A DNA stretch of 64,000 nucleotides from Lumnitzera littorea (lineage: Eukaryota > Streptophyta > Magnoliopsida > Myrtales > Combretaceae), in the NCBI GenBank assembly GCA_024138015.1, contig JAMXBB010000001.1:88039872-88103871 (forward strand), given 5' to 3'. The notes beneath the pieces were generated by a model. The model ran no database searches and was not told the origin of the DNA. It was given only the letters and a program-made list of their open reading frames with translations. Below, piece by piece: positions 34,419 through 47,500 of this stretch; positions within the stretch are counted from its first letter, which is position 1; each line of letters opens with the position of its first letter. The translations under genes were made by a program, and so were the position numbers.

Positions 34419-35560
34419 ATGTTCGACTCTAGTGTTCAAGGAACCTTAGGTAACCAAGAGATTGGTGCTTATAATGGCTAAGGTCATCAAGGAAGTTTCA
34501 TACCCTAATTTGCAAATGAACAATTGGATAGACTTACTAATCTAGTAATTGCCATAAATAAAGATAGGTAACAAGCTCAAAATGACCCCTATAGATGCCA
34601 AGTTAAAGGGCTTTTTAGGAGAGGTAATGGCTAATATGGTGGAGCTAATGCCCTGGTTCGACCATCTCGACCTGGAGGAATGGATAAAGTTACTTAACAC
34701 AGACTAGCATTAAACGAGGTCGAAAAGAAGGATGATGAAGTAGGTGATAAGGAGGAAGAGTATTATGAAGTCGATGAAAGGAATGTTCGAGCTCCTAAAG
34801 TGGAAGGATTGAAGATACATGTCCTAAGTTTTTCTAAGGTTGGTGATGCTGAAGACTACCTGCACTAGGTAGATAAGATTGAGAAGCAATTTGAGTGTCA
34901 TGAAGTGCCTAATAACGCTAAGGTCAAACTTACCATGTTGGAGTTTACTAGCTATGCTACCCTGTATTGGAAGAATCTGTAAGCTACCTAAAGAAGAGAA
35001 AGAGAATGTGAAGTTAGAAATTGGGATGAAATGAAATGAGTCACAAGAAAAAGATTTGTCTCAAACTATTACTTGCAAGACACATTTAAGAAGCTATAGG
35101 AGTTGGGGCAAGGAGGATTAAGTGTCAATGTGTATGTGAAGGAATTTCTTATGTTAATGATTTGTTGCGAAGTTATTGAGCCTGAGGACTAAACTATATC
35201 CCGATTCATTAGTAGGTTGAAATATGAGATTGGAGATGTTTTGGAGACTATGGACATTGGTAAACTTGATGAAGCTATCCGAGTTGCCCAAAGGATTAAG
35301 AGGCACTAAGTTAGAAGGTTTTAAGCTCCTGTCAGTCGGCGTACCCCTAGCCGACTTGCTCCGAGCAGACTTGTGCAATCAAAACCAAGTAAAGTTACTG
35401 AGATCCGACCTACTTAAACTATCCGAGCAGAGGAGAAAGAGATCCTAAGGAAGTTCGAGAAAGGCCAGAGCTTAGGAAGAAAGACAAGTGAGATCAAGTG
35501 CTTCAAGTATCAAGGGTTTAAATACAGGGCAACGTAATGTCTGAGCAGACTAGTGATGGT
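34419..35560 (+). pseudogene. Element B gag, broken
   Basis: The ATG at 34419 (MFDSSVQGT) aligns with the element A gag start. The capsid-like part near 34800-34980 reads IHVLSFSKVGDAEDYL and VKLTMLEFTSYATL, matching element A gag at 22630-22786. The zinc knuckle near 35497-35540 reads CFKYQGFKYRAT-stop-C: the second Cys is Tyr and the His is Tyr, each explained by one transition, so metal binding would be lost. Confidence 0.72.
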
Positions 35561-37516
35561 AATCAAGTGAGAGATGCTAACCATTGAGATCGATACTATT
35601 GATGAGGAGATTGAGGAGCCTAAAGAATCCAAACACCCAAAACAGTTCGAGGAGGAGGAGATCATTTATAGTGAAGAAGGTAATTTTATGCCTGTAACCA
35701 TAGTGTTAAGAAGAGCAATGAGTATGAGTCATGTGCTAGAGGATAAGTAGAGAGAAAATTTATTCCATATTAGTTGTAAGATGAATGGGTCATTATGTGC
35801 ATCAATTGTTGATAGTGGTAGTTACACTAATGCAGCATCAATATTCATCATCTAGCAACTGAAGTTGCCGACCAAGCCCCACCCCAAGCTCTATAAATTG
35901 CATTAGCTTAGTGATAAGGGAGCCTTACAAGTGAATAAACAAGTGGCTATACTAATCAATATTGGTAACTATCGAGATGAAGTGCTATGTGACGTGTTAC
36001 CTATGAGTGCATCTCATATTCTTCTTAAACAACCATGGATGTTTGATCGGAATGTGATATACGATGGAAGGAAGAATACGTGTTCCTTAAAATACGAAGG
36101 CAGGAAGACAAAGCTAAGCCTTATGATTTCCGAACAAGTTGAAAACATGCAAACTCAACTAAGTCGAGTTCTGAAGAAAGAGGCTTTGGTGATGACCTAA
36201 GCCGAGCTGAAGAGAGAGATGAAGCTTGAAGAGCCGACCTATCTACTCATCAAAAGGTTACTTGAGATGAGAGGAATAGATAAGGAACTACTACCCGCCA
36301 AGGTAAAGACCTTACTAAATGAGTTTGTTAACCTGTTCCCAAGTCAACTGCCAGAAGGTTTGCCCCTTATCCAAGGTATTGAACACATAATAAACTTGTA
36401 GCTAGGAGTTGCACTACCAAACAAGCTTGCCTACAAACTGAATCCGGAACAAACTATCGAACTGTAGAGATAGGTAAATGAACATATAAAGAGAAGGTAT
36501 GTCCGAGAATCCCTAAGCCCATGTGTCATGCCAACTCTGCTAGTGCCAAAGAAAGATGGGTCATGGAGGATGTATGTAGATAGTCGAGCTATCAATCGAA
36601 TTACAATTAGGTATAGGTATCTGATATCAAGCAAGTGCACCTATCAATTTTAATATAGTGGATGTGAGTCCGAGTCGATCCCTCAGAGACTTCGAGTACT
36701 AATATTAACCTTAGCTCTATTATCGAACCGGAATATTGTGTCGAGTTGAATGAATTAAAAATACTGAAATTAACAAACTAAACTAATTATGAGACTTGAT
36801 TAAGCAATTTTGGAAAGCAATAAAACTAAGAACGACTTCAAGTATGCAATAACGTATTTAAGAATTATTTCCCCTAGTGTTTAACATGTGATCGCTTAAA
36901 ATATATTTAATTCAGTTTCTATTATTCTTGATCGGAGGGATTCACAATTAAAGCTAATACCTTTCTCAAGCATATTAACCTTAATCCTAAATTATTTACC
37001 GGAATCTCTTCACTTAGTAATATAACTTAGAATTGCATTAATGTGTAATGAATTCCCACACAAATAATTAACTTTTCGGAAGAAACATGTATCTTATCTC
37101 TAAGTATACATGTAATTCTCTCCAATTATGTAAAGATCTAATTACACATGTAATTTCTCAATCAACATGCATAATATCATAAATTGATACTCTAGAATTA
37201 TCAACCAATAATTAAACAACATAATTGAATTAAGAAAAGATAGAAACTTTATTGAAAATTATAAATCAACCCAAGGATCACATGAAACCCTAGGTTCCAT
37301 AATCCTAAATACACGAATTCTAAGTTATCATAATGAATCTAAAAACGAGTTCCATCAAAAACATGAAAAACCCCTTTGATTGATGAAAAATCTCTCCAAT
37401 CTTGAAGTTGATGTTGCTTTCGCCTTTTTCTTCTCCTTCTCCTCAAGTCTCTTCTCTTCTCTCGTGTCTCGTTCGTCTTTTCTAATGTCTCTTTTTTTCT
37501 TCCAACCCTCATATGT

Positions 37517-37527
37517 CCTTTTATATA
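37517..37527 (-). promoter_or_regulatory. TATA box of the 1266-bp LTR
   Basis: Minus strand reads TATATAAAAGG, followed downstream by a purine-rich leader (GAGAAGAGAAGAGACTTGAG). About 360 bp from the LTR's minus-strand start. Confidence 0.55.
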
Positions 37528-37557
37528 TGTATTATAAGGATTCTATTTTCGTCACTA

Positions 37558-37670
37558 GACACGGCCTGGGACATGGCCGTGTCCTCAGGTCATGTAACTT
37601 TTTGACCTTAGCAAATTTTTCTAGATGAACACAGCCTGGGGACATGGCCATGTCCCAGACTGTGTAACTT
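37558..37670. repeat. Two palindromic units upstream of the TATA box
   Basis: GACACGGCC (37558-37566) and its exact reverse complement (37575-37583) surround an 8-base spacer. The 42-bp unit containing this palindrome recurs at 37629-37670 with the palindrome decayed. In minus orientation both lie 30-150 bp upstream of the TATA box, where U3 enhancer repeats sit. Confidence 0.75.
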
Positions 37671-40225
37671 CAAAATTTCAAAACTTCAAAACTTCATAAC
37701 TTCTTCATTTGAACTCCGATTTGAGTGAAACTTGATTCCTTTTCTTCGTTTTTGATCTTAGAACGTGTTAAAACCTTGAAATCAAAATTTTACTCAATTA
37801 AGTATCAATTTCTTTAAAGAAAACAAAAAATGTAATGGAAATACTATAAAATCACCATATGAAATATGTTTAAAATCAGAGTTATCAGTATCCCATACCT
37901 AAGCTTGATGACATGTTTGATGAGTTAAATGGAGCAAGAGTATTCTAAAAGATTGATCTTAAATTTGAGTACCATCAAATTAGAATGCGAGAGGGAGACA
38001 AGTGGAAGACCGCATTTAAGACCTGCCATGGATTGTATGAATGGCTTGTGATGCTATTCGGCTTGTCAAATGCCTTAAGCACAATCATGAGACTGATGAA
38101 CCATATGCTCCAAGAATTCATTGGAAAGTTTGTTGTTGTGTATTTCGATGATATTCTTGTCTATAGTCGTGTTTTAGAGACTTATTGTGAGTACCATCAA
38201 GCAATTTTCTCAAAACTCCGAGTTGAGAAGCTTTATGCTAATATGAACAAATTTGACTTCCACCGACTTGAAGTAGTCTTCTTAGAGTTTGGTATGAGTG
38301 GAAGAGGTACATGAATAAATGATGAGAAAGTGAAGGCGATTACTATGAAGGCAATTACTAAGTGGCTTGTGCCTACCAATTTAGTCGATGTGCAAAACTT
38401 CCATGGCCTAACATCATTTTATTGCCAATTCATAAGAAATTTCAATACTATTGCGGCTCTACTCACCGAGTTGTCGAAGAAAAATGTAGAGCTCAGGTGG
38501 GGAGAGAAAGAATAGAGGAGTTTTGAAGAGGTGAAGGAGAAGCTGACTACCACCCCTGTCTTAGCTTTACCGAACTTTGACAAAGTATTTGAAGTTGAGT
38601 GTGACGCATCCAGACCAGGCATAGGAGCTGTACTAATGCAGGAGGGTCAACCTATCGCCTATTTTAGTGAGACTCTTAAAGGAGCTATACTTAACTACTT
38701 TGTATACAATAAGGAGTTCTACTCTTCCTTAATTCAGGCTCTGACTGTCTGGTAATATTATTTATTACCCAAAGAATTTGTGATCTACATTGCTCATGAA
38801 TCTTTAAGATGTCTAAAGAGCTACCTTAAGTTATCTCAAAGACAGGTTAAGTGGGTTAAGTTTATGGAGGGATTTTCTTATGTCATTAAGTACAAGAATG
38901 ACAAGAACAATGTAGTGGCTAATGCCTTATTAAGATGACATTCCCTCTTGATTGAATTTCAAACTAGACTTCTTAGATTTTCTATAATCACGAGTCTATA
39001 TGCTGAGGATCCACACTTTGGACCTATCCATGTAGGATGTGAAGATGGCTGGATACTTAACGACTATCATTAGGAAGATAGATACTTGTTCAAGAAGAGA
39101 AGACTATATATCCTAACCTGTTCTATGCAAGAATTACTAGTGTGCGAAGTGCATAGTAAGGGATTAACTAGACATTTTGGCAAGCACCAAACTCATGTAG
39201 TACTAGCTTGTAGATTCTTTCGGCCAAGGATGATGAAAGATATCCAAGTTGTACTAAAAAGATGTACCACCTATAGAAGAGCAAAAAGCTAAGTTAAGCA
39301 AAGGCAATATTTACCTTTGTCAATCCCGACCAAACCATGGTTCGAGCTAAGCATAGACATTATGTTAGGACTACTAAGGACATCTTGAGGGAAGGACTCC
39401 ATTATGGTAGATGTAGACCAATTTAGTAAGATGGCATACTCCATAACCTGTTCTAAAATTAATTATGCTTCAGCTATTTCTTTTCTATTCTTATAGGAGA
39501 TCGTCAAGCTCCATGGAGTGCCCAGGACCATTGTTTTAGACCAAAACTTGATATTCATGAGCCACTTCTAGAGAATATTATGGAAGTGAATGGGAACCAA
39601 ACTATTATTCAACATGTCCTGCCATCTACAAATGGACAAACAGATCGAGGCTGTCAATAGGACAATGGGAACTCTACTCTGAGTTGCTATTGGTCAAAAC
39701 ATGACTTATTAAGATCAATGCTTGCCCATAATTGAGTTCGCTTATAGTAGGACTACCCATAATGCCACGAGCATGTCATCGTTTAAGATCACCTATAGAT
39801 TCAACCCTAGGCTTCCACTAGATTAGATGCCTGTTCCAACCTAAAATGAAGATCAACCAACTGTAGAGAGATTTGAGGCCATTAAAGCCATGCATTGAAA
39901 GGTTGTAGAATAATTGAGTCAAGCTGCCACTAAGCTCAAGAGGCAAAGCAAACGACAAAAGAACAAAGAATTTTAGCCTGGTGATTTGGTATAGATCCAC
40001 CTCATCAAAGATCAATTTCCTAGTTTGAGGAAGAGTAAGTTATCTCCTAGAGCCAATGGATTGTTTAGAGTGCTTGAAAGGATCAATCCTAATGCCTACA
40101 GGATTGAATCAGTCAAAGACAATGGGGTCTTAAACTCCTTTATTGCTACCAACCTCCATCCGTATGTCCCCAAAGATAAGCAACAAGCATCTAAGCCAAA
40201 TTTGATCCCAAATCTTAAACAGCCC

Positions 40226-40233
40226 AAAGGGGA
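40226..40233 (+). other. Polypurine tract of element B
   Basis: AAAGGGGA directly precedes the 3' LTR start and would prime plus-strand synthesis. It overlaps the end of the pol reading frame, which runs into the LTR. Confidence 0.7.
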
Positions 40234-41145
40234 AGATAAGGATTACAGACCAATCACTCACTCTTAAGCTTGAGGACTCACCCATATGATTCGCTGAGTT
40301 GTCTAAGGAGAGTTAAACTCTGAAGAACAATGCATTTTCCATTGCAAACCACCGAGGTACTTTGCTTTAACCTCTCTTTGTCTCATTGAGAAGATTTCCG
40401 AGGTGCCCGACTAATTACCAAGACAACCACTTATTGCCACGCCAAAGGCAAGTGCTAAATTTGCACATGGTCAAACTGACACGCATTCGAGGCCAAGCTG
40501 CCCACTTGTGATCCAATTAGCTGAGACCAAGCCAATGAATAGTCAGCCACTGGACCAACCATGCCCAAGTCCTGAATAGCCGAGTTGGCGAGCATCCAAC
40601 CTGATGCCCTCTACTCAGAATCAGCTCTACTTAATAAGCAATATCATCGGGACCATTGATTGGACAGTTGACGTACATATCATTTTTTAACATCCGTAGT
40701 GTTCTTTTACAACTGAATATTCTTTTGTCTATTTGCAACTTTGCCCTTGTAATCTATTCCCTTTTCCTTTTCTAGTAAGAATCATTTTTGTAATTTACGT
40801 ATATCTAGGACTTACCTTAATTAGGCCACATAAATATTTGTAATATGTAATAGCCGCAATAGTAAATGATATAGAACTTTTAAACATACATTCCTTCATG
40901 AGCTAAGTGTCCATTATGAGCATGGATTAGTAGCAAGTGCCCTCCAATTATACTTGTGCATAATATCAAGTACAACCTGAGCTCGTATGAAGCATTGGTG
41001 AGTCATATCTACCATTGGTATACGGGGACCCTTACTCAATCCTTGACTTCCATTTATCTTTCGGACCATCTCGTGGTTTGAATTTGCCCTTAGTTCGTGT
41101 GATATCGATAGCCATGTGTTTTCCCTTTCCCAGCAATTTATATCA
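40234..41145 (+). repeat. 3' LTR of element B (912 bp)
   Basis: The start AGATAAGGATTAC aligns without gaps to TGATAGGAATCAT of the related inverted piece at 27452, so the original TG has become AG. The end TATCA (41141-41145) mirrors the TGATA start. The second half matches the 5' LTR remnant. The next bases belong to element C's protease, so the boundary is sharp. Confidence 0.8.
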
Positions 41146-43204
41146 GTTACTCCAATGCCAGCGGCAAATTGCTTGCTATTCATGGGTGAAAAGCCATGTT
41201 GTGTGATAGTTTAAAGAAACAGGGTAAACAACCATGGCAAAGAAGGGAAGAATATTGAGGCTACGATACCATCAGCACTCCAACTAAAGAGAAGGCTTAA
41301 ACATCAAGAGTCAACTTTCTTGACTATCCTTACAAAGAAAGAGGAAATGGGAAGAATGAGATACTAGAGGTAACAAAGAGTATTCTAAAGGAGTACAATT
41401 CTATAATGCCTAACAAGCTCCGGAAGGAGTTACCTCCTAAACTATTAATGGACTACAAGATTAAGCTAATTCCTAGTGCCAAACCACCTGCTGGAGCTGC
41501 TTACAAAATGTCATCTTTCGAACTTATTGAATTGAAGAAGCAATTGGATGAGTTATTAAAGGCAGGCTTCATTTGACCCTCAAAAGCATCATATGGGGCT
41601 CCTGATCTATTTAGAAGAAGCAGGATGGGAGTTTGAGATTATGTATTGACTATCGGGCTCTAAACAAGTTAAATGTGAAGAACCATTACCTAATTCCTCT
41701 AATTGTTGATCTATTTGATCAACTGAGTGATGCCAAGTATTTTACAAAGCTAGATCGTCACTCAAACTATCAACTGGTTTGCATTGTTGAGGGTAATGAG
41801 CTCAAAGTGACGTGTGTATCTCGATATGGCACTTATGAGTTCTTGGTGATGCCTTTTAGTCTCACTAATGCTCCTGCAAATTTTGTACCTTAATGAATAA
41901 TGTATTTCATAAATATCTCAACAAGTTTATAGTTGTCTATTTAAACAACATTGTTGTGTATAGCAAGATATTATAGGACTATGTGAAGCACTTATGGATG
42001 GTTTTCCAAAAGTTACAGGAGAATCATTTGTATGTAAATTGTATGAAATGTGCTGCCTTTACCCTAAAGCGCATCAACTTCTTGGGTCATGTTGTTGAAG
42101 AAAGGTGGATCAAGATGATGGCTAAGGTGGAAGCAATCAAGCAGTGGTCAGTGCCTAAGAGTGTAACGGAGTTGCGGTCTTTCCTTGAACTTGCTAATTG
42201 CTATAGAAGATTTGTTGAAGGATACTCTCACTGAGTTACACTCCATACAGATTTGTTAAAGAAAGACCAGGCATGGTCAGAGGATGAGGGATGTTAAAGT
42301 GCTTTTGAAGAATTGAAGCATGTAGTGATGGAGGAGAAGGTCCTTGAACTTCCTGACATTTCTAAACCTTTTGAGGTCTACACGAATGCCTCGAACATTA
42401 CATTAGGTGGAGTGTTAATGCAAGAAGGTCATCCAATGGCATACAAGTGAAGGAAGCTAAATAAAATAGAGCGTAGGTGCTTAGCCTAAGAGAAGGAGTT
42501 ACTTGCAACCGTTCACTATCTAAGGACTTGGAAAAACTATTTACTGGGATTGAAGTATCTAGTGAAGACTAACAATTCTATTACCAGCCATATATTGACT
42601 TAACCTAAGCTCTCAGCTAAGTAAGCTAGATGGCAAGAGTTCATTGCAAAGTTTGATATAGAGACTGAGTACCACAATAGGCGGACTAATCAAGTAGCAG
42701 ATGCTTTGAGCAGGTGAGCCGATTTAACTTCCTCAGCATAGATTGAGCACCAGTCAATGAATCAAATGTTGACTTCAATTCAAAAGTAGATCAAGCAGCA
42801 TTCAAGTTAATGCATATTGGCTAAGAATCTTAAGTAGTTGGTTAAGTAAGGGAAGACTCACAAATTTTATGTAGAGGGCGACCTTAGCTATACGAAGGGG
42901 CACTGGTCGTATGTCCCAAAGGTGGGCAACTTGAGAAGGGCACTCATGAGAGAATACCATGATACTTTGTGGGATAGACATCCCAATTGGCAAAAGATAC
43001 TGAGCTTGTTGAAGTAAGGCTATTATTAGTCAGATATAAAGGAAGATGTGATGAGTTATACAAAGACTTGCTTAACCTACTAGCAAGACAAAGTTGAGAG
43101 GCAAAAGATGGTAGTGTTGTTAGAGCCACTTCCAGTACTAACTCACCCATGGGAGAGCATCTCTATGGACTTTATCACTTCCCTACTAAAAGCAAGGGAG
43201 CACT
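41146..43204 (+). pseudogene. Element C pol part 1: protease end, RT, RNase H, integrase start
   Basis: Protease end: ANCLLFMGEKPCCVIV near 41158. The linker ALQLKRRLKHQESTFLTIL leads into RT from about 41380 (ELPPKLLMDYKIKLIP; AGFI-stop-PSKASYGAP; TKLDRHSNYQLV; YEFLVMPFSLTNAPANF). The catalytic box reads VVYLNNIVVYSK near 41935, where YLDD has become YLNN by two G-to-A changes, so the enzyme is dead apart from its stops. RNase H runs about 42340-42720 (EVYTNASNITLGGVLMQEGH, ending VADALSR; the TDAS Asp is Asn). The integrase start reads REYHDTLWDRHPNWQK near 42950 with the CxxC partly lost, then SMDFITSLL and a break at the insertion. Confidence 0.82.
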
Positions 43205-43563
43205 TGATGCGAATCGTGACCAAGAACAAACAAGGTCGGTCGTTGAGTGGGTCCAAGCTTGCAGAAAGCTCGACAAAGGATTAATGGGGAAAGTGAGAAA
43301 GGGTAAGATGAAGAATGAAACAGTAAGTAAAACCCACGAACAGCTCCAGAGGACATGATACACTAATGAAACTTTCGAGGACTCACAACATAATTCAATA
43401 TAATGCATAAATCGGTCCGATAAGGTTACTCGCCACCTAACCTTGCTTAAGGCAAAGGATAAGAGTGATACCGAGAGTAAACAAATAGTGTTTACACAAG
43501 AAAGAAAAAGTAGTCAAAGAGTATATTAAGAATGATCTGTTCTGATTTATGTCATTAGTACAA

Positions 43564-43577
43564 GGGTATTTATACCC
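43564..43577 (-). promoter_or_regulatory. TATA box of the CRM-like solo LTR
   Basis: GGGTATAAATACCC on the minus strand, about 370 bp from the LTR end. It supports minus orientation. Confidence 0.6.
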
Positions 43578-43737
43578 ATAAGTTAAGGCAACTTGCCTAA
43601 AAAGGAAGAGACAAAAAGAGCATTTCCTAAGGAAGTAATGTACAAGATATAAAAAGATAAAAATGAATATACAAGAAAAATAATCATTGGTACAACGGAT
43701 TCTACACATGATACTATATATGTAGCGATGCTATATT

Positions 43738-46700
43738 AGCGATATTAAGCCCCTAAAGGAGGCTTAGTAGGATTACCTACAAATTTCCATGTCATGTGTA
43801 TACTCATGATATGAAAACTGCCTTGTAAGTTAGAGATTGCAAAACTCTAAATGATAAATCACTAAGATTACTGATTTTTAAGTAATTAATTTATTGTAAC
43901 ATAACATATAAATATAAATATAAATATAAATAACTATGGATGTCCGATATCCCACAGTTCCTTAAAATTACAGAGAATCGATATCCCCTACCAAATGATA
44001 AGATCAAATATAATAAACTTGAAATTCAAACTTATTAAAGATACTAAATCTAAATATATAAGTACATTTAAATTCTCAAATGAGCTATACAATCTTTCTC
44101 TAATTCTAACCTCTAGAATATGCCCAATTATCTATCAACTTGCAAAAGAAAAACTATTGGGGAGTAAGCTATAAAAGCTTGGTGAGTTATCCCTCATACT
44201 ATATTGACAAGCGAGTTATCAAACAAATTATTACAATCGTATGAATGCATGTACACGTAGTATGCTAAACAATATATGTAGTTGACAGGTGCTGCATATA
44301 ACGTTAGATTTTAACGCCCTCCAAGGTAAAGGTTGGAGATACATCAACACCAATTAACCAAACTTTAGCACTTGGGTTTTTAACCATAACTTTGAATTTC
44401 GTATTTCACAAAATACATTTCCATTTCTGAAAATCCAATAGTACACAAAATCCCAAGCCTAACGGTAAGGCGGCCCCCACAGTCCACACTTACACTCTAT
44501 AGCGAAGGTCTCTAGACTCGACCCTCAGCCATATGGTTGGCATCTCCATCGCCTAATAAGCCTGTAGGTTTAGGTAATGTCATGTTGTACGAGTGCACCG
44601 TACAAAAATACTTTAATATATAGAAACAACCCCCGTAAGGCCTCTCTTTACCTCCGCATGAAGTGATGGCCAGGATAAGACACGAATAATGCATGACCCT
44701 TTTTATTTAAGATAAGCCAAATATATTTAAGTCAAATTATGAGGCGATAAATCAGTATCAACAAACCATCCAAATCATGTAATAATTAATCATATAATTA
44801 AATCATCAATTATCGTATTTAACAATATTTCTTACAGTAATCAATTAATATCAAGTACATGCATATCCCGAAACCCCATGCATCAAGTTGTTAATATTCA
44901 ATTTAAGTGCACTAACTACAAGTACAAACAATTATAGTCATCGAGAGTACTCACCTGACTATGACGTCTCGTACTAATTGTAGTAGTCCTTGGGAAGATC
45001 CTAACCCTCATCAAGACCACCTAATTATTATAAGATAAAAATGATAGCGAGTAACTGAATGAATTAGTTATTCTAGGTATTCATTCACCTATTTCTACTT
45101 AGGTACATATTAGTTTTTATTCGGTTGAACCTTATCACCAACCGTATGTAACTTTTTCGTTTTATTTCCAATATTTATGAATTTATAGTCGTTTTTCATC
45201 GTTCTCCATCGTTTTTGAACGTACGTTTACATGGTGATGTTTGTTTTGGATGTTAGGAGCCGTGTTTTATGATATGGATTAAATTTATTGAAATTTTAAC
45301 TATTGAAGTTTAAATATTCTTATTGACTAGTTTTATATCTTATTTTAGTAGTTAATGATTTCATTAGCCATTAAATTCTTACACTTAGATGATCTTACAT
45401 TGGTATTACTAATTTATGTGCTTAATTATGTCTAATTCAATTTAAGATGTGTATTATGAGCTTAAAGTAATTTTGGCCCATATATGTACGTGTATATATA
45501 TATTATTATTTTATTATGTTATCTTATATTTTATTAATTTATATGCTTATGTCATAACTTATGTATACTTTATACTTATACTCCTATGTATTCTATACAT
45601 AGGTTATGTGTATACTTATACTTCTAATATACTTATATGTATACTTGTGTACTTTATACGTATACTAGTACATATACTTGTATATACATACGATTACATA
45701 CATATTTTTATAGGTATTTTCGTATGCCTAGTATACCCCTTAAGAAATCTTCACAAATTCCATATTTTTATACTTTATGGGCTTATTTAGCAAGGTATAT
45801 GTATGTCTAGTTAGTATATTCCTTCCTTTTGGTTATGTACATAAAGGAGACTTATGTATAAGAGTATCCATACATGTGTACATCAAGTATATCCTTGTAT
45901 ACACATATTTGATCATATATATATGTGCTCCTTTTTCAATTATCTAAGGATTTCTTATACCTATACTAAAGATTTTACTAAAACCCTTACATATACACTT
46001 CACATGTACTCACTTGTTGTATATACATAGGTATTTATACATGTATACCTAAGTATTTAGACACTCCTAACCATAAGTATGGAGTTTTCTACCTTCAACA
46101 ACACATGTACATATTATACAAAGTTTCTACACTAACTTAAAGTAGACACTAATTCACTTGTTGAAATAGAAATTCAAATGAAATCATACCTCTTTCTTCT
46201 TCTAGATAAGGGTGAGGAGATTACTTATTTAGTGTATGAAAAGTTGTTATAGTATAGAAGTGGGTTTAGAAAATTAGAAGGGTGAAAAGGGAAAGGGAGG
46301 TGACGGTTTTGGAGATGGGGAAAAGGAATTTGCTTTGTGTAATTTTTGTGGTTTAAAATGAAGACAAATGGAGTCTAAAAGTCCCCATATGTTGGACAGT
46401 AAAGAGGATAAGAAAGGAAAAAAATCCATTTGAAAATGAGTAGAAAACTTTAGAAAAGAGGAGAACTTTTTAGTTGAAAATAACCCATGTCAACATATTG
46501 ACTTTGGTCAACTCTCTTAAAATTACATGTAATTTGAATGCACATGATGGGGTAATTGAGGATAATTAGGAGAAAAATTAAGGAAATGTAATGTTTATTG
46601 AAATTATTAGCAAAAATAGTTCATGAGATCTCCCTCTAAATATTTATATCCTATATACATTATTTAATATGGTACTTAGTGTAACTATTATAAAAAGTGA

Positions 46701-47181
46701 CCTTTAGGATATTAACATTGACTATATGTAATATAAACATTAACTAAACACTTAACACTATAAAATACTAACCTAGTTATATGATTAGAAGATAGATGTG
46801 ATCTATGATGTAATATGTTAGTTTTCTAGTAAATTAAATTAGTATTGTGAGCATTTATGAATAATTGAAAGTTATCTTGATTATTTGTTAATGATTTAGT
46901 ATGATATTAAGGATATATTAGCAATTAGGGTTTTAGGGTAAATTATAGTGAATTAGTACATTTATATCCTTAAAGTTATAGTTTTAAAGTTTTCATCACT
47001 TTCAGGAGCAATCTTGAGTGTTTATATGCATTTAAGGTCTAAAAATTTTATACGCGATTAAATCTTCGATTGTTACCTTAGGGTTTTCATCTTAACTAGC
47101 CTTGTCAACTCTTAGAGTCTTCTAGTACACTAGGGTCTACTTTGGGTATTAAGTTAAAAAATTTTAGGGGTTTATAGGCAA
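43738..47181 (-). mobile_element. 3.4-kb solo LTR nested in the CRM-like solo LTR
   Basis: The segment 43743-47176, read on minus, begins TATAAACCCC and ends AGGGGCTTAATA, both decayed forms of the TG...GGGGCGTGACA ends of the Tekay-like LTRs. Flanks AGCGA (43738-43742) and GGCAA (47177-47181) both derive from GGCGA by single G-to-A changes. Inside, 44180-44270 and 44950-45010 repeat the layout seen at 11165-11260 and 11775-11840, but the sequence is a distinct family. The 113-codon frame at 45449-45790 is AT-rich chance. Boundaries are inferred from ends and flanks, not from a second copy. Confidence 0.6.
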
Positions 47182-47500
47182 GGTCATTAGAAGATACGGA
47201 CAAAAAGTACCGACAGATAGCTTGTCTAAGCAAAGATAGCTTAGTCAGTCCAGACTTTCTCTCTCAGCTTCTTAACAAGGAAGATGCCAAGTAATTGGTC
47301 AGCTCGGCATTAGAGAGTAATCATCAATTCGACATACTATAGAAAAATGGGTAGTCATTTGGCTAGGCATAAAGGGTGACTTGGTAAGGAAGTACTCGAC
47401 CTCGGCAGGAGTTGGTTGAAACAAAAGAATTCGTTACGCCAATCCCTCTAGTCCTCTAGCTCGGTTGCGAGTCAGAGGTCCAGTAGCCTGATTCCTATCA

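Larger units (their letters stand above)
36617..37892 (-). mobile_element. 1266-bp solo LTR or LTR-only element in B's RT, TSD GTATC
   Basis: The insert 36622-37887 begins TGATATCAAGC and ends GAGTTATCA, with TG...CA ends and a perfect 5-bp direct repeat GTATC (36617-36621, 37888-37892). Removing it restores the RT phrase YRY-PIPKLDD in frame. On the minus strand there is a good TATA box (37527-37517) followed by a GA-rich leader, which suggests minus orientation. It has no coding region or PBS. Not related to the other LTRs here. Confidence 0.88.
35600..40233 (+). pseudogene. Element B pol (protease, RT, RNase H, integrase), broken and interrupted
   Basis: Protease: SIVDSGSYTNAAS near 35800 keeps the active-site DSG, and 35931-36187 continues with VLCDVLPMSASHILL. 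RT begins near 36210 (SLSPCVMPTLLVPKKDGS, then MYVDSRAINRITIRYRY), breaks at 36621, and resumes at 37893 (IPKLDDMFDELNGA, WKTAFKTCHGLYEW); YFDDILVYS at 38141-38167 keeps the catalytic Asp pair. RNase H covers about 38560-38940 (VECDASRPGIGAVLMQEGQP). Integrase has an HHCC-like stretch (CEVHSKGLTRHFGK, RCTTYRRAK) and a decayed DDE core, where GQTER-type sequence reads KQIEAVNR. The tail 40025-40230 (LRKSKLSPRANGLFRVLERI) shows no chromodomain. Confidence 0.8.
33618..41145 (+). mobile_element. Element B: Ty3/gypsy retrotransposon, CRM-like, interrupted
   Basis: Parts in order: R-U5 half of the 5' LTR (33618-34108), PBS, gag, protease, RT, RNase H, integrase, PPT and complete 3' LTR (40234-41145). 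The RT is split by a 1266-bp LTR insertion with a perfect TSD. Wording shared with element A (ESLSPCVMPTLLVPKKDGS, LYEWLVMLFGL, YFDDILVYS) resembles CRM-clade pol; no chromodomain is visible. It is better preserved than A but still full of stops. On the right it directly abuts element C's protease end. On the left its U3 is missing. Confidence 0.82.

Noticed and set aside
43149..43358. 69-codon frame running across the 43204 junction
   Set aside because: It mixes C's integrase with the start of the inserted LTR, so it is a chance join.
45449..45790. 113-codon plus-strand frame
   Set aside because: Composed of TAT/TAC-rich low-complexity sequence inside a solo LTR; residues almost all I, Y, L, V, F; no family resemblance.
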